Shown here piece after piece: positions 63,730 to 64,000 of a DNA stretch of 64,000 nucleotides (the first letter of the stretch is position 1; each line of letters opens with the position of its first letter). The translations under genes were made by a program, and so were the position numbers. The DNA lies in NCBI RefSeq assembly GCF_015244675.1, contig NZ_JABCQO010000007.1:62001-126000 (forward strand), read 5' to 3'. The notes under the pieces are model-generated. The model searched no databases. It saw only the letters and a list, made by a program, of their open reading frames with translations, and was not told the origin of the DNA. Source of the DNA: Gluconobacter cerevisiae. Its GTDB lineage: Bacteria > Pseudomonadota > Alphaproteobacteria > Acetobacterales > Acetobacteraceae.

Positions 63730-64000
63730 TTATCGGCGGATCAGGATGTAGTTGATCGTCACGTCGATATCGAAATGGTCGCCTTTCATGTCCGGCGGGA
63801 CTGGCGGCAGATGCGCGCCCTGGAACATGCCGGTCGTTGCCGCATCCAGCGAATAGGAGCCGGACTGGCTCATGAGACGGACGGATTTTACATGGCCCGA
63901 ACGGTCCAGCACGACATGTACCGAGGATGGACCGTCCTCGCCCGCACGGGCGGCTTCTTCCGGATAATACATATGCGCCCGGATCCAGCGGTCGATTTCC
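63730..64000 (-). CDS. TonB-family C-terminal domain protein (partial, 3' end)
   Basis: The last ~89 codons of a gene continuing past the right edge. It shows EIDRWIRAHMYYPEEAARAG, then VHVVLDRSGHVKSVRLMSQS and GSYSLDAATTGMFQGAHLPPVP, typical of the TonB C-terminal fold, which binds TonB boxes of outer-membrane receptors. It ends in IDVTINYILIRR. It may be the TonB energising BtuB and the orphan receptor; the transmembrane and proline-rich N-terminus is outside the window. Confidence 0.8.
   Translation of the reverse strand, partial: EIDRWIRAHMYYPEEAARAGEDGPSSVHVVLDRSGHVKSVRLMSQSGSYSLDAATTGMFQGAHLPPVPPDMKGDHFDIDVTINYILIRR

Overview
The window looks like a chromosomal segment of an acetic acid bacterium, most likely Gluconobacter or a close relative in the Acetobacteraceae. 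This is inferred from the complete pqqA-pqqBCDE operon without a local pqqF, the GC-rich alphaproteobacterial coding style, several TonB-dependent outer-membrane systems, and an FNR-type regulator like the one described in Gluconobacter. No phage, insertion sequence, integrase, rRNA operon or CRISPR array was seen. Most genes are housekeeping or transport genes. AT-rich patches (about 2550-2740, 12820-13100, 15560-15830 and 58545-59970) interrupt the GC-rich background and mark likely acquired or recombined DNA.

Layout. 1-2.5 kb holds an aspartate decarboxylase / aspartate:alanine antiporter pair. 3-4.4 kb is a MATE exporter. 4.5-8.4 kb is flgE-flgK-flgL. 8.5-12.8 kb is htpG, hldE and an AraC regulator. 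13-18.2 kb is a YhaN/YhaO (SbcC/SbcD-like) pair and a DUF892 ferritin-like protein. 18.4-21.9 kb is an orphan TonB receptor and a sulfotransferase-like protein. 22.1-27 kb is a cobalamin riboswitch followed by a btuB-F-C-D uptake operon. 27-29 kb holds a bile-acid/Na+ symporter-like carrier and a DUF6624 protein. 29.1-37.6 kb is a housekeeping block: tRNA-Phe, yacG, an RNase E/G-family gene, maf, infA, a DEAD helicase, a small unknown gene coupled to hisD-hisG, a GntR/slipin couple and gmk. 37.8-42.5 kb is an AI-2E-type permease and the pqq operon. 42.5-46.1 kb is an FMN-riboswitch-controlled ribD-ribE-ribBA-ribH operon. 46.3-50.4 kb has an entericidin, photolyase, a coiled-coil secreted protein, an FNR-type regulator and OmpW. 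50.6-56.4 kb is a complete heavy-metal-type RND efflux operon. 56.5-64 kb has an M61 peptidase, a lone AT-rich glycosyltransferase, a histidine phosphatase, prs, an outer-membrane barrel, a lipoprotein and the 3' end of a TonB-like gene.

How parts fit together. The pqq operon makes the cofactor of the periplasmic quinoprotein dehydrogenases typical of these bacteria, and the rib operon makes flavin for their flavoprotein dehydrogenases. BtuB, the orphan receptor and the TonB-like fragment belong to energised outer-membrane uptake. AspT/AspD would form a decarboxylation cycle that generates proton-motive force. The FNR regulator and ompW are divergent and share a near-consensus FNR box.

The least explained structure is a dispersed intergenic element of four consecutive hairpins, present twice (37698-37814 and 56421-56534). 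Two of its stems differ in sequence between copies but keep their pairing. No clear novel defence or catalytic system was found. The YhaN/YhaO/DUF892 locus, the hisD-coupled unknown gene and the palindromic element are the best candidates for follow-up.
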